NCBI RefSeq assembly: GCF_035818635.1
Contig: NZ_JAYLLH010000006.1
Span: 1 to 64,000, forward strand
DNA: 64,000 bases
Direction of reading: 5' to 3'
Source of the DNA: Mesobacterium_A hydrothermale
GTDB lineage: Bacteria; Pseudomonadota; Alphaproteobacteria; Rhodobacterales; Rhodobacteraceae
A program made the position numbers and the translations under genes. The notes beneath the pieces were generated by a model. That model was not told the DNA's origin. It was given only the letters and a program-made list of their open reading frames with translations, and made no database searches. Shown one piece after another: positions 43,321-51,419 of this stretch. How positions within the stretch are numbered: position 1 is the first letter of the stretch; every line of letters begins with the position of its first letter.

Positions 43321-44622
43321 TCAGTCGACCGGCAACCCGCTGGGCACCCGATCGGGGCGTCCCATCGGCCGCTGCAACGCGGTTTTGCCCGTCAGGCTGC
43401 GCAGGAACGCCTCTAGGTCCGCCACGTCGGTATCGGTCAGCATCACTGGCTCGATCTCGACGTACATTTCCTGCCGCGCCATTTCCAACTGGTCGTCCAG
43501 CACGGTGAAATCCTCTTGGTTCAACCAGGCGACGATGGGCAGGTGCGCCATGTCGGGCCGCCATGCGGCGCGCATCGCCAGCGGGTTCGCCATGTGCCGG
43601 ATCATCGCCGACAGCGTCGGATAGGCGCCGTTGTGGCCATAGGGCCCGGTCAGTTCGACGTTGCGCAGGCTGGGCGTCCGGAACTTGTAGGCATCCGCGA
43701 TATCGTCGGTTTCCGCCATCCGCCCCACATCGCGCTGGATCGGATCGAACGGCCGGGTCCGGCCCGGGCCAAAGGACGGCAGGCCCGTGGCGTGGAACTG
43801 CTGGTCGCTGAACAGCGGCCCGTTGTGACACGATGCACAGCCCGCCTCGCCAAAAAACAACTGCCGACCGCGTTCGGCATCTTCGGGCAGGGGGGTGCCA
43901 TTGCGCATCAGGTCGTCATAGGGGCTGTCGTAGCTTTGCCATTCGCTGCCGATAAAGGCGCCGATGGCATTCGCGATCTCGACGATCGTCACGTCCTCGG
44001 GCGTATCCACGCTGTCGAACGCGGCGCGGAACATCTGGGTGTATTCCGGGACTTCCTGCACCCGCGCCGCGATGACCGGCCAGCCATGTTCCAGCCCGCT
44101 GGCCACCGCCTTGGCAACGTCGTTTTCGCCGGGGTTGCCGGCCATTTCCGCGAAGGATGTCATCGGGAACAGCGCTTGCGCCGCGATAATGTTTTCGATT
44201 CCCTTGGGAAACCGGTCATCGACCGGCGTGTCAAAGCCGTTGCCATAGGCGTCGCTGATCGACACCCGCCCATCGTGGAACACGTTCTTCACTGAGTTGT
44301 GGCCAAGGTTCCAAAGCGCAGGCGCGTTGCGGGGGATGCGTTCCTTGATCGCCGCCAGCCCGGTGCCCGGGGTGCGGTCCGGGCCAAGGCCCGACCCGCC
44401 TTCGCCGATCCCAAGGCTTAGCCCGTCGGCCCCGGCCAGCGAATGGTGATGACAGGTGGCGCAGGCGATGTTGCGATTGCCGCTCAGCACCTTGTCATAG
44501 AACAGCAGCTGCCCGATCCGTGCCTTGGCCGGGTCAAGCTGAATGTAGTCCTCAGGGTCGATCGGTTCGGCCCGGGCAAGGCCGCCGACCACGATCAAAG
44601 GCAGTACCAGACGGTGAAGCAT
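43321..44622 (-). CDS. Di-haem cytochrome c peroxidase/MauG family protein
   Basis: A 433-residue periplasmic protein with two haem c sites, CATCH (C54, C57, H58) and CASCH (C262, C265, H266), as in bacterial cytochrome c peroxidases and MauG. The start at 44622 gives a signal peptide (HRLVLPLIVVGGLARA). The usual domain order is visible: IGQLLFYDKVLSGN before haem 1, NAPALWNLGHN, RGRQLFFGEAGCASCH and LRNVELTGPYGHNG near the distal side. It is longer than CcpA-type enzymes (about 330 residues), closer to the large MauG-like group. It may remove peroxide or oxidise a protein partner. No clear operon partner is seen. Confidence 0.87.
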   Translation of the reverse strand: MLHRLVLPLIVVGGLARAEPIDPEDYIQLDPAKARIGQLLFYDKVLSGNRNIACATCHHHSLAGADGLSLGIGEGGSGLGPDRTPGTGLAAIKERIPRNAPALWNLGHNSVKNVFHDGRVSISDAYGNGFDTPVDDRFPKGIENIIAAQALFPMTSFAEMAGNPGENDVAKAVASGLEHGWPVIAARVQEVPEYTQMFRAAFDSVDTPEDVTIVEIANAIGAFIGSEWQSYDSPYDDLMRNGTPLPEDAERGRQLFFGEAGCASCHNGPLFSDQQFHATGLPSFGPGRTRPFDPIQRDVGRMAETDDIADAYKFRTPSLRNVELTGPYGHNGAYPTLSAMIRHMANPLAMRAAWRPDMAHLPIVAWLNQEDFTVLDDQLEMARQEMYVEIEPVMLTDTDVADLEAFLRSLTGKTALQRPMGRPDRVPSGLPVD

Positions 44623-44775
44623 GTGTCCCCCCGGATGCAGCATCATCGGATTTTGCCCCACACAGGGCAGGGCGAAAAAGCGTCTTGAAAACTCTGTCCC
44701 GATCATCGCGCAAAGTTGCGCGGCAACCTAGGAAACATTTCGTTTCTCTGACTGAAACAGCGGGAGTCTTGGGGG

Positions 44776-45501
44776 CTATTCCGCTGCCTTGCGCACCCAG
44801 GCGACGATCACCACACCAATATACGTCACGCAAATCAGCACCAGGGATATCCACGCATAGGTCAGCACCGCCGCGCCGACAAAGGCGAATCCCACAAGGA
44901 AATACTTGACGTTGACCTTTGGTATCCGGGTCTTCTTGAACGACCATGTCGGGATCCGGCTGATCATCAACAACCCGACCCCCCCCATGTAGATCGCCAA
45001 CAGCAGGTCCGGCAGGATCGGTTCGGCATCGAAAGCAAAGCTGATGAACATCGGCAACAGCACCAGCATCGCGCCGGCCGGCGATGGGACCCCGGTGAAA
45101 TAGGCGGATTCGGCGGTGTCGTCTTCAGCTTTGCGGGTCACGTTGAACCGCGCCAGTCGCAGCACGCAACAGGTGGCGAAGAACAACACCGCAATCCAGC
45201 CCGCGCTGCGCGTGTCCTGCAAGGCCCAGAAGTACAGCAGCAGGCCGGGTGCGACCCCGAAGTTCAGGAAATCGGCGAGGCTGTCCAGCTCTGCGCCCAT
45301 CTTGCTGTCAGACCGCAACAGCCTTGCGATCCGCCCGTCCAGCCCGTCCAGCACGGCGGCGATCAGGATCATCCGCACCGCCCATTCATAACTGTCCTGT
45401 ACGCCAAACCGGATTGCCGTCAGCCCGGCGCAGATCGCCGCGATGGTCATCATGTTCGGGATGAGCTGGACCAGCGTGACTTTCTCGGGCTTTTCGATCA
45501 T
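44776..45501 (-). CDS. pssA: CDP-diacylglycerol-serine O-phosphatidyltransferase
   Basis: A 241-residue inner-membrane enzyme that makes phosphatidylserine from CDP-diacylglycerol and serine. The CDP-alcohol phosphotransferase motif reads LDGLDGRIARLLRSDSKMG followed by AELDSLADF, with all Asp and Gly residues in place. Several helices surround it (MMTIAAICAGLTAI, AVLFFATCCVLRLA, LPDLLLAIYMGGVGLLMI, VGFAFVGAAVLTYAW). It lies three bases after the psd stop, so the two phosphatidylethanolamine genes form an operon in the common alphaproteobacterial order. Confidence 0.93.
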   Translation of the reverse strand: MIEKPEKVTLVQLIPNMMTIAAICAGLTAIRFGVQDSYEWAVRMILIAAVLDGLDGRIARLLRSDSKMGAELDSLADFLNFGVAPGLLLYFWALQDTRSAGWIAVLFFATCCVLRLARFNVTRKAEDDTAESAYFTGVPSPAGAMLVLLPMFISFAFDAEPILPDLLLAIYMGGVGLLMISRIPTWSFKKTRIPKVNVKYFLVGFAFVGAAVLTYAWISLVLICVTYIGVVIVAWVRKAAE

Positions 45502-45504
45502 GGC

Positions 45505-46167
45505 TTACCCGTTCAGATCGGCGATCACCGATTCCCCCGCGATCATGGTTTGACCAATGGCCACCTGCGGCTCCACTCCTTCGGGCAAATAAACGTCAAG
45601 CCGTGAGCCGAACCGGATCAGGCCGAACCGTTCGCCGCGGCCCAGTACCTTGCCCGGCTGCACCCAGCAGACGATCCGCCGCGCCACCAGCCCGGCAATC
45701 TGCACCACCGCGATCTGACGGCCATCCTCCATCCGGATGGCAAGCGAATTGCGTTCGTTGTCGACGCTGGCCTTGTCAAGCGAGGCGTTCAGGAACTTGC
45801 CCGGACGATAGGCGACGGCGGTGATCTCACCCGACACCGGGACTCGGTTCACATGACAGTTGAACACCGACATGAAGACCGACACGCGCGTCAAAGGCAC
45901 GTCGGGCAGGCCCAGTTCACTGGGCGGAATGGCCGGTTCGATCAGCGATACAACGCCATCGGCGGGGCTGATGACCAGCCCGGGGCGTTGCGGCGTGACG
46001 CGTTCGGGATCGCGGAAGAAGTAATAGCACCAGACCGTCAGCCCGACGCCAATCCAGCCCAGCGGCTCCCAGATCAGGAACAGCACAAGGGTGATCGCGG
46101 CAAAGATCGCCACGAATTTCCGCCCTTCGGGGTGCATCGGCTTGATGAAAGTGTCGGTCATCCGCAT
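45505..46167 (-). CDS. psd: Phosphatidylserine decarboxylase proenzyme
   Basis: A 220-residue short-form phosphatidylserine decarboxylase. It ends phosphatidylethanolamine synthesis together with pssA. Marks are PADGVVSLIEPA, VFMSVFNCHVNRVP, YRPGKFLNASLDKASVDNE and the cleavage region LIRFGSRLDVYLPEG, where the Ser of GSR becomes the pyruvoyl group. The hydrophobic N-terminal segment (FVAIFAAITLVLFLIWEPLG) anchors it in the membrane. ATG 46167 is preferred for its aagga ribosome-binding site; ATG 46161 is possible. Confidence 0.93.
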   Translation of the reverse strand: MRMTDTFIKPMHPEGRKFVAIFAAITLVLFLIWEPLGWIGVGLTVWCYYFFRDPERVTPQRPGLVISPADGVVSLIEPAIPPSELGLPDVPLTRVSVFMSVFNCHVNRVPVSGEITAVAYRPGKFLNASLDKASVDNERNSLAIRMEDGRQIAVVQIAGLVARRIVCWVQPGKVLGRGERFGLIRFGSRLDVYLPEGVEPQVAIGQTMIAGESVIADLNG

Positions 46168-46293
46168 CGGGGATCCTTTCGGGTCTCTGGACTGAAAAGT
46201 GCCTACTGCGCGGATGGGGGGCTTGCAAGGGATTCAACCGGCCTTGGGGGCGGTGACGCCGCGGGATGGGCCCGGTGCGCGGGCGGTTCGCGG

Positions 46294-46791
46294 TCAGCTG
46301 AATCCGCCGTAGCACCCGGCATAGAACATCAGCGGCTCGCCCGGATGGGTGGTGACGTGGTGCACCCGCGCGACGAGGATCGCATGATCGCCGCCGTCAT
46401 GTTCGGCGACTTTTTCACATTCGAACCGCGACAGGCAGCCGTTGATCAGCGGCACGTCGTGCGCGCCGGCTTCCCAGTCGATATGGTCAAAATAATCCCC
46501 GCTGCGGGCAAAGCCGCGGCAGATGTCATGCTGGTGTTTGCCCAGCACATGAATGGCGAAATGTTGGGCGGCGGCATAGAACGGATACCGCCCCGAGCGC
46601 TTTGCGGGCGACCACAGCACAAGCGGCGGGTCCAGCGATACGCTGGCGAAGCTGTTGGCGGTTATGCCCAGAGGGCCGTCAGCCGTTGCACAGGTGACAA
46701 CCGTGACCCCGGTTGCGAATTGCCCAAGCGCATCGCGGAACGCGCGATCATCGGACGTGGCTGGGTCGAAACTGAACGTTTGCACGGTCAT
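46294..46791 (-). CDS. Flavin reductase family protein
   Basis: A 165-residue flavin reductase-like FMN-binding protein. It has the usual blocks FRDALGQFATGVTVVTC, GITANSFASVSLDPPLVLWSP, FAIHVLGKHQHDICRGFA and the end block HPGEPLMFYAGCYGGF. Such proteins supply reduced flavin to two-component monooxygenases, or reduce flavins alone. No oxygenase gene is adjacent, so the partner is unknown. Confidence 0.87.
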   Translation of the reverse strand: MTVQTFSFDPATSDDRAFRDALGQFATGVTVVTCATADGPLGITANSFASVSLDPPLVLWSPAKRSGRYPFYAAAQHFAIHVLGKHQHDICRGFARSGDYFDHIDWEAGAHDVPLINGCLSRFECEKVAEHDGGDHAILVARVHHVTTHPGEPLMFYAGCYGGFS

Positions 46792-46963
46792 CGTGTATCC
46801 TTGCCCCGGTCCCGGCTCAGCGGCGCAGACCCCGGTTTACCTGTTTGCCTTGGGTGCAGCGTGGCCGATCAATGCGGCAAGGCCATGGCGCTGACAAGGA
46901 AGATAGGTAAGTCCGCACTGTCCCCTGCCAAGGGCGGTTCGGTGCCAAATTCCGACCAAAGAA

Positions 46964-46989
46964 AACCCCCGCCGGTCGGGGCGGGGGTT
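46964..46989 (-). terminator. Terminator after the peroxiredoxin gene
   Basis: A perfect 10-bp stem (aacccccgcc / ggcgggggtt, six-base loop) lies 23 bases past the peroxiredoxin stop on the minus strand. On that strand it ends in ttttc. Confidence 0.75.
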
Positions 46990-47012
46990 GGCAATCCGTC
47001 CGTTCGGGAAGG

Positions 47013-47666
47013 TCAGCCCGGGAACTTGGTGGTCCGCAGGTAGGGCAGGACGATGTCGACCTCGCCGAAGGTTTCCTTGGCTTGCTCGTCGTTCAGCGAC
47101 AGCGCCACGATCACGTCCTGGCCGTATTCCCAGTTCGCACCGGTTGCGATCGGGGTGCCAAAGGTTGCTTGCAGGGCGTCCAGCGCGCGCAGCACTTCGG
47201 CAAAGTTGCGGCCGACCGACATCGGATAGGTCATGATCAGCTGGACCTTCTTGTCCGGCGAAATGATGAAGACCGAACGCACCGAGGCGCTGTTGGCGGC
47301 GGTACGGCCATCGGGCAGATAGGCTTCGGCCGGCAGCATGTCGAAGGCTTTCGACACGGTCAGGTCCAGGTCGGCGATGATCGGGAAGTTCGCTGGCGCG
47401 CCGGCGGTCTTCTCGATGTCGGCTTTCCATTCCTTGTGTTCTTCCACGGCGTCGACCGACAGGCCGATGACCTTGGTGTTGCGCTTTTCCCATTCGGCCG
47501 CCAGCTTGGCCACGGCGCCGAATTCGGTGGTGCAGACCGGGGTGAAATCCTTCGGGTGCGAGAACAGGATCGCCCAGCTGTCGCCCTGCCAGTCATGCAG
47601 TGCAAAGGTGCCTTGGTCGGTTTCGACGGTCAGGTTCGGAAGAAGGTCATTGATACGCAGGCCCAT
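47013..47666 (-). CDS. 1-Cys peroxiredoxin (Prx6-type)
   Basis: A 217-residue thiol peroxidase. The peroxidatic Cys45 is in HPKDFTPVCTTEFG. The C-terminal extension (DALQATFGTPIATGANWEYGQDVIVALSLNDEQAKE) is that of the Prx6 group, with no resolving Cys in the usual place. It removes peroxides in the cytoplasm using an outside thiol or ascorbate. It is divergent from the aldehyde dehydrogenase gene at 47832. A terminator follows its end. Confidence 0.92.
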   Translation of the reverse strand: MGLRINDLLPNLTVETDQGTFALHDWQGDSWAILFSHPKDFTPVCTTEFGAVAKLAAEWEKRNTKVIGLSVDAVEEHKEWKADIEKTAGAPANFPIIADLDLTVSKAFDMLPAEAYLPDGRTAANSASVRSVFIISPDKKVQLIMTYPMSVGRNFAEVLRALDALQATFGTPIATGANWEYGQDVIVALSLNDEQAKETFGEVDIVLPYLRTTKFPG

Positions 47667-47831
47667 GGGAGAGATCCTTTCCTGTGCGTTTTGGTCGGAA
47701 TTTGGGTTGGCTGTTTAGATACATTCTAAATACTGGATGTAAACCCCTCTCTTGCCGCGCTCAACCCAAAGTGACAGAGTGTCGCAAAATCTGCCGGTCA
47801 ACCTGGCAGAACCCAACGAAGGAGAGGCCAA

Positions 47832-49277
47832 ATGATTGAGAAAAAGCAGTTTTATATCAACGGAGCTTGGGTTGACCCGATTGATGGCCGCGACTGCGAG
47901 GTCATCGACCCCTCGACCGAAGAGCCCTGCGCGGTGATCTCGCTCGGGGGCGATGCCGATGCCGATTCCGCCGTCGCCGCAGCCAAGGCGGCGCTGCCCG
48001 GTTGGATGGCGACGCCCGTTGCAGACCGCATCGCGCTGGTCGAAAAGCTGCTCGACGTCTATGCCGCCAAGGGCGAGGACATGGCTCAGGCGATGACGCT
48101 GGAAATGGGCGCGCCGATCGATATGTCGCGCACGTCGCAGGTGGGTGCCGGGTCCTATCACCTCAAGAATTTCATCCGCGCCGCCAAGGCGTTCGACTTC
48201 GAAGCGCCGTTTGGCGACAAATTTCCCAATGACCGCATCCTCTATGAGGCGGTGGGCGTCGCGGCCCTGATCACCCCGTGGAACTGGCCGATGAACCAGG
48301 TCACGCTCAAGGTCGGCGCGGCGGCCATCGCGGGTTGCACCATGGTGCTGAAACCGTCCGAGGAATCGCCACTGAACGCGGTCCTCTTTGCCGAGATGAT
48401 GCACGAGGCCGGGTTCCCGCCGGGCGTCTTCAACCTTGTGAACGGGGACGGCGCCGGCGTCGGCACCCGGCTGTCCAGCCACCCCGACGTCGACATGGTC
48501 AGCTTCACCGGCTCGACCCGCGCGGGCAAGCTGATCTCGAAGGCCGCCGCCGACACGCTGAAACGCGTGCACCTGGAACTGGGCGGCAAGGGCGCGAACC
48601 TGATCTTTGCAGATGCCGACGAAAAGGCGGTCAAACGCGGCGTGCTGCACATGATGCAGAACTCCGGCCAGTCCTGTAACGCCCCCAGCCGGATGATCGT
48701 CGAAGCGTCGGTCTATGACCACGTCGTCGAACAGGCGGCAGAAGTCGCAGCCAAGGTCACCGTCGGACCCGCCTCGCAGGAAGGCCGCCACATCGGCCCG
48801 GTGGTCAACGCCGTGCAATGGGGCAAGATCCAGGACCTGATCCAGAAAGGCATCGACGAAGGCGCCCGCCTTGTCGCCGGCGGCCTGGGCCGGCCCGAGG
48901 GGCTGAACAAGGGCTTCTACGTCCGCCCGACGGTCTTTGCCGACGTGACCCCCGACATGACCATCGCGCGCGAAGAAATCTTTGGCCCCGTCCTTTCGAT
49001 CATGAAATTCGAAGACGAGGCTCAGGCCATCGCCATGGCCAATGATACGCCTTACGGCCTGACCAACTACGCCCAGACGGCGGATGGTGCCCGCCGCAAC
49101 CGGCTGGCGCGGCAGCTGCGCTCGGGCATGGTCGAAATGAACGGCCTGTCCCGCGCGCCGGGCTCACCCTTCGGCGGCATGAAACAGTCCGGCAACGGCC
49201 GCGAGGGCGGGATCTTCGGCATCCATGATTTCCTTGAAATCAAGGCGGTGGCAGGCTGGGATCCGGACGCCGAATAA
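47832..49277 (+). CDS. Aldehyde dehydrogenase family protein
   Basis: A 481-residue NAD-dependent aldehyde dehydrogenase with ITPWNWPMNQVTLKVGAA, FTGSTRAGKLISKAAA, catalytic Glu249 in LELGGKGAN and Cys282 in NSGQSCNAP. The start follows gaaggaga. This subfamily, with NSGQSCNAPSRM, is common in Rhodobacteraceae and has no fixed substrate. It is a single gene and is followed by a repeat with a hairpin at 49336-49385. Confidence 0.92.
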   Translation: MIEKKQFYINGAWVDPIDGRDCEVIDPSTEEPCAVISLGGDADADSAVAAAKAALPGWMATPVADRIALVEKLLDVYAAKGEDMAQAMTLEMGAPIDMSRTSQVGAGSYHLKNFIRAAKAFDFEAPFGDKFPNDRILYEAVGVAALITPWNWPMNQVTLKVGAAAIAGCTMVLKPSEESPLNAVLFAEMMHEAGFPPGVFNLVNGDGAGVGTRLSSHPDVDMVSFTGSTRAGKLISKAAADTLKRVHLELGGKGANLIFADADEKAVKRGVLHMMQNSGQSCNAPSRMIVEASVYDHVVEQAAEVAAKVTVGPASQEGRHIGPVVNAVQWGKIQDLIQKGIDEGARLVAGGLGRPEGLNKGFYVRPTVFADVTPDMTIAREEIFGPVLSIMKFEDEAQAIAMANDTPYGLTNYAQTADGARRNRLARQLRSGMVEMNGLSRAPGSPFGGMKQSGNGREGGIFGIHDFLEIKAVAGWDPDAE

Positions 49278-49335
49278 CCCGCAAGTCGCCGGGCGCGGTC
49301 TTTCGCGCCCGGCCCCCTGACAGGCCAGCCTGCAT

Positions 49336-49385
49336 TTCTTCTGGCCCGATACATCCCGGAGAGTATGAGAGGCAGCGCCTCTCAT
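49336..49385 (+). repeat. Gene-end repeat with AGC-loop hairpin, copy A
   Basis: The core ttcttctggcccgatacat and tcccggag (49336-49362) is followed by a perfect 9-bp hairpin (atgagaggc, loop agc, gcctctcat). It lies 59 bases after the aldehyde dehydrogenase stop. Other related copies occur at 50656, 53898, 54906 and 59551. Confidence 0.6.
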
Positions 49386-49409
49386 ATGCGCCGCAGGCGT
49401 ATTGCCCCC

Positions 49410-49889
49410 TCAGATGTCGAACACCAGGCAGGTCGATGTGCCAAAGGCCAGAACCCGGCCCCGCGCATCGGTCAGCTTCGCCTCCGATGTCGCCACCCGG
49501 CCCCCCAGCGTTACCAGCCAGCCCTCGGCCCGCAGCACTGTTCCATCCATCGGGATCGGCCGGGTCATGTTCACCTTGGCCTCGATTGTCGTATACCCGC
49601 GCCCGGCGGGCAACGCGGAATGCACCGCGCACCCCAGCGCGGAATCCAGCACCGTCATGGCATAGCCGCCATGCACCTGCCCCATCGGGTTGACAAACCG
49701 CTCCGGCGGCCGCGTGGCCCAGGCCATGCGTCCCTCGTCAACCTCGATGACCTGCATCGGGATCAGGGATGTCAGCGGCGGATGCGGCAGGCGCCCGTCA
49801 CGCACCGCTTCGAAAAACGCGACACCCGACAACGCCGCCAGGTCGGCTTGCGCGATCACCCCGGTGTGGGTCTGTTCGGTGACTGTCAT
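49410..49889 (-). CDS. PaaI-family hotdog thioesterase
   Basis: A 159-residue single-hotdog thioesterase. The catalytic region reads NPMGQVHGGYAMTVLDSALG (N67 and HGG at 73-75), and the second half has IEAKVNMTRPIPMDGTVLRAEG. It probably hydrolyses an aryl- or acyl-CoA in the cytoplasm. It has no clear operon partner; its upstream neighbour on the same strand is the RluA gene with a 67-base gap. Substrate cannot be read from sequence. Confidence 0.87.
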   Translation of the reverse strand: MTVTEQTHTGVIAQADLAALSGVAFFEAVRDGRLPHPPLTSLIPMQVIEVDEGRMAWATRPPERFVNPMGQVHGGYAMTVLDSALGCAVHSALPAGRGYTTIEAKVNMTRPIPMDGTVLRAEGWLVTLGGRVATSEAKLTDARGRVLAFGTSTCLVFDI

Positions 49890-49956
49890 GGCGGGCCCTC
49901 CCTTTGTTCCCCCGGTGATAGCGGGGCGCGTGGGCCTTGCACAAGGAAACGTCCCG

Positions 49957-50604
49957 TCAGAACGGCGCAGGGGCCCGGAATTTCAGCCCCTCACCGCTCT
50001 CGGGATGACCCAGTCGCAACTCTTCGGAATGCAGCATCAGGCGCGGAAATTCCCGCGCTGCCCCGGTGGCGTAGAGCGGATCGCCCAGGATCGGGTGCCC
50101 CAGCGCCAGCATATGCACCCGCAACTGGTGGCTGCGCCCGGTCTTCGGCAGCAGCCGCACCCGGGTCTCGTCGTCCGACGCCTTCAGCACATGCCAGTCG
50201 GTCACCGCCGGCTTGCCGTGCGCGTGGTCCACCATCTGCCGGGGCCGGTTTGGCCAGTCGACGATCAACGGCAGATCCACGGTTCCCGATTTCGGTGTCA
50301 AACGCCCGGCGACGCGGGCGATATAGACCTTCTTGGTCGCGCGTTTTTCGAACTGCATCGAAATTTCGCGCTGGGCATGCGGCGTCAGGGCAAAGACCAT
50401 CACCCCCGATGTGTCACGATCCAGCCGATGCACCAGCAGAACCTGCGGAAAGGCCAGCGCCAGCCGCGAGATCAGGCAATCGGCCAAGTGCGCCCCTCGG
50501 CCCGGCACCGACAAAAGGCCCGCGGGCTTTTCCACCGCGATCAGCGCAGGGTCTTCGTAAAGAACCCGGATCGGGTCCGTCGGGGGGGCATAGGGGGTCT
50601 CCAT
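49957..50604 (-). CDS. RluA-family RNA pseudouridine synthase
   Basis: A 215-residue RluA-type enzyme without an S4 domain. The catalytic motif is HRLDRDTSG with Asp62, and other blocks are EKPAGLLSVPGRG, KKVYIARVAGR, KTGRSHQLRVHMLALGHPILGDPLYA and LMLHSEELRL. The size is like RluA of E. coli (23S/tRNA position-specific), but the target is not certain. The start at 50604 is chosen because upstream codons are low-quality sequence within the repeat region. Confidence 0.9.
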   Translation of the reverse strand: METPYAPPTDPIRVLYEDPALIAVEKPAGLLSVPGRGAHLADCLISRLALAFPQVLLVHRLDRDTSGVMVFALTPHAQREISMQFEKRATKKVYIARVAGRLTPKSGTVDLPLIVDWPNRPRQMVDHAHGKPAVTDWHVLKASDDETRVRLLPKTGRSHQLRVHMLALGHPILGDPLYATGAAREFPRLMLHSEELRLGHPESGEGLKFRAPAPF

Positions 50605-50655
50605 GCGCCCCTCTGTGACAAAGCCCGCACCAACAGGCAAGCGCGATTCAAGCCC

Positions 50656-50724
50656 CTTCTTCTGGCTGAAAATATCCCGGGGGTGAATGCCCCGGCCTGC
50701 CGGGGCAGAGGGGGCAGCGCCCCC
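50656..50724 (+). repeat. Gene-end repeat with two hairpins, copy B
   Basis: The core cttcttctggctgaaaat then atcccggggg (50656-50683) is followed by a 9-bp hairpin (50688-50696 with 50699-50707). A second hairpin, gggggc-agc-gccccc (50710-50724), comes next. It fills the gap between the GNAT stop and the RluA start. Confidence 0.6.
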
Positions 50725-50740
50725 CCTGCTTCCCCGGACG

Positions 50741-51193
50741 TCAGGACAGACGCTTGCGGAACCGTGGTCCCGGTGCCGGTCGCGGCTCGAACCCGCGCCG
50801 GGCGTAAAACGTCTGTGCAGCGGCGTTGCCGACATGGGTGCCAACACTCAGATATGCCGCTCCAAGCCCTCGGGCGTGGGACAGGGCGGCGTCCATCAGG
50901 GCGCTGCCAACGCCTGTTCCGCGTGCCGTATCGGTGGTGAAAAGGTGATGGATCTCCATCCCGCGCAGGCCAAACTGCAACTGGGCCACCGGGGTCAGCG
51001 CGACATACCCCGCCGCCTGCCGATCCAAACGTGCAATCAGCACGTGCAGCCAGGGTGGGTCGCAAAACACGTCGCGGTCCAGCACGCGCCGGTCCGCAAG
51101 GCTGATGTCGTCGTGAAAGGCGGCGAGACCCGCGATCATGGTCAACAGGTCGTCGGCATCCGCAACCTGCGCGGGGGAAATGGTAAGGGTCAT
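50741..51193 (-). CDS. GNAT family N-acetyltransferase
   Basis: A 150-residue GNAT acetyltransferase starting MTLTISPAQVADADDLLTMI. It has the HHLFTTDTARGTGVGSALMD block, whose R-G-x-G-V-G part binds acetyl-CoA. The C-terminal NAAAQTFYARRGFEPR is typical of the family. Start 51193 gives a standard N-terminus; a longer frame reaches 51376 without support. The acetylated target is unknown. Confidence 0.85.
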   Translation of the reverse strand: MTLTISPAQVADADDLLTMIAGLAAFHDDISLADRRVLDRDVFCDPPWLHVLIARLDRQAAGYVALTPVAQLQFGLRGMEIHHLFTTDTARGTGVGSALMDAALSHARGLGAAYLSVGTHVGNAAAQTFYARRGFEPRPAPGPRFRKRLS

Positions 51194-51419
51194 GTCAGTC
51201 TCCGGTCTTGGCCCCGTAGGGCAGACCGGACACGCGTTTCGGGCCACCCTTGGGCGGCCATCTGCAAAAGGGATCAGTGCCGCGCCGATATCGGGCGGAC
51301 GGAATAGGCGATCAAGGCAACTGCGCGTGTCATGGCAGGGGGATGCGCCAGAACCGGGGGGTTGGTCAAGGGCCACAAACGGCGGGCCAACGCCCCGGTC
51401 TTTTCGGTGTCGTTCGCTG

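Noticed and set aside
46837..47493. Minus-strand 218-codon frame beside the peroxiredoxin
   Set aside because: It is a shifted-frame shadow of the peroxiredoxin gene and runs through its terminator.
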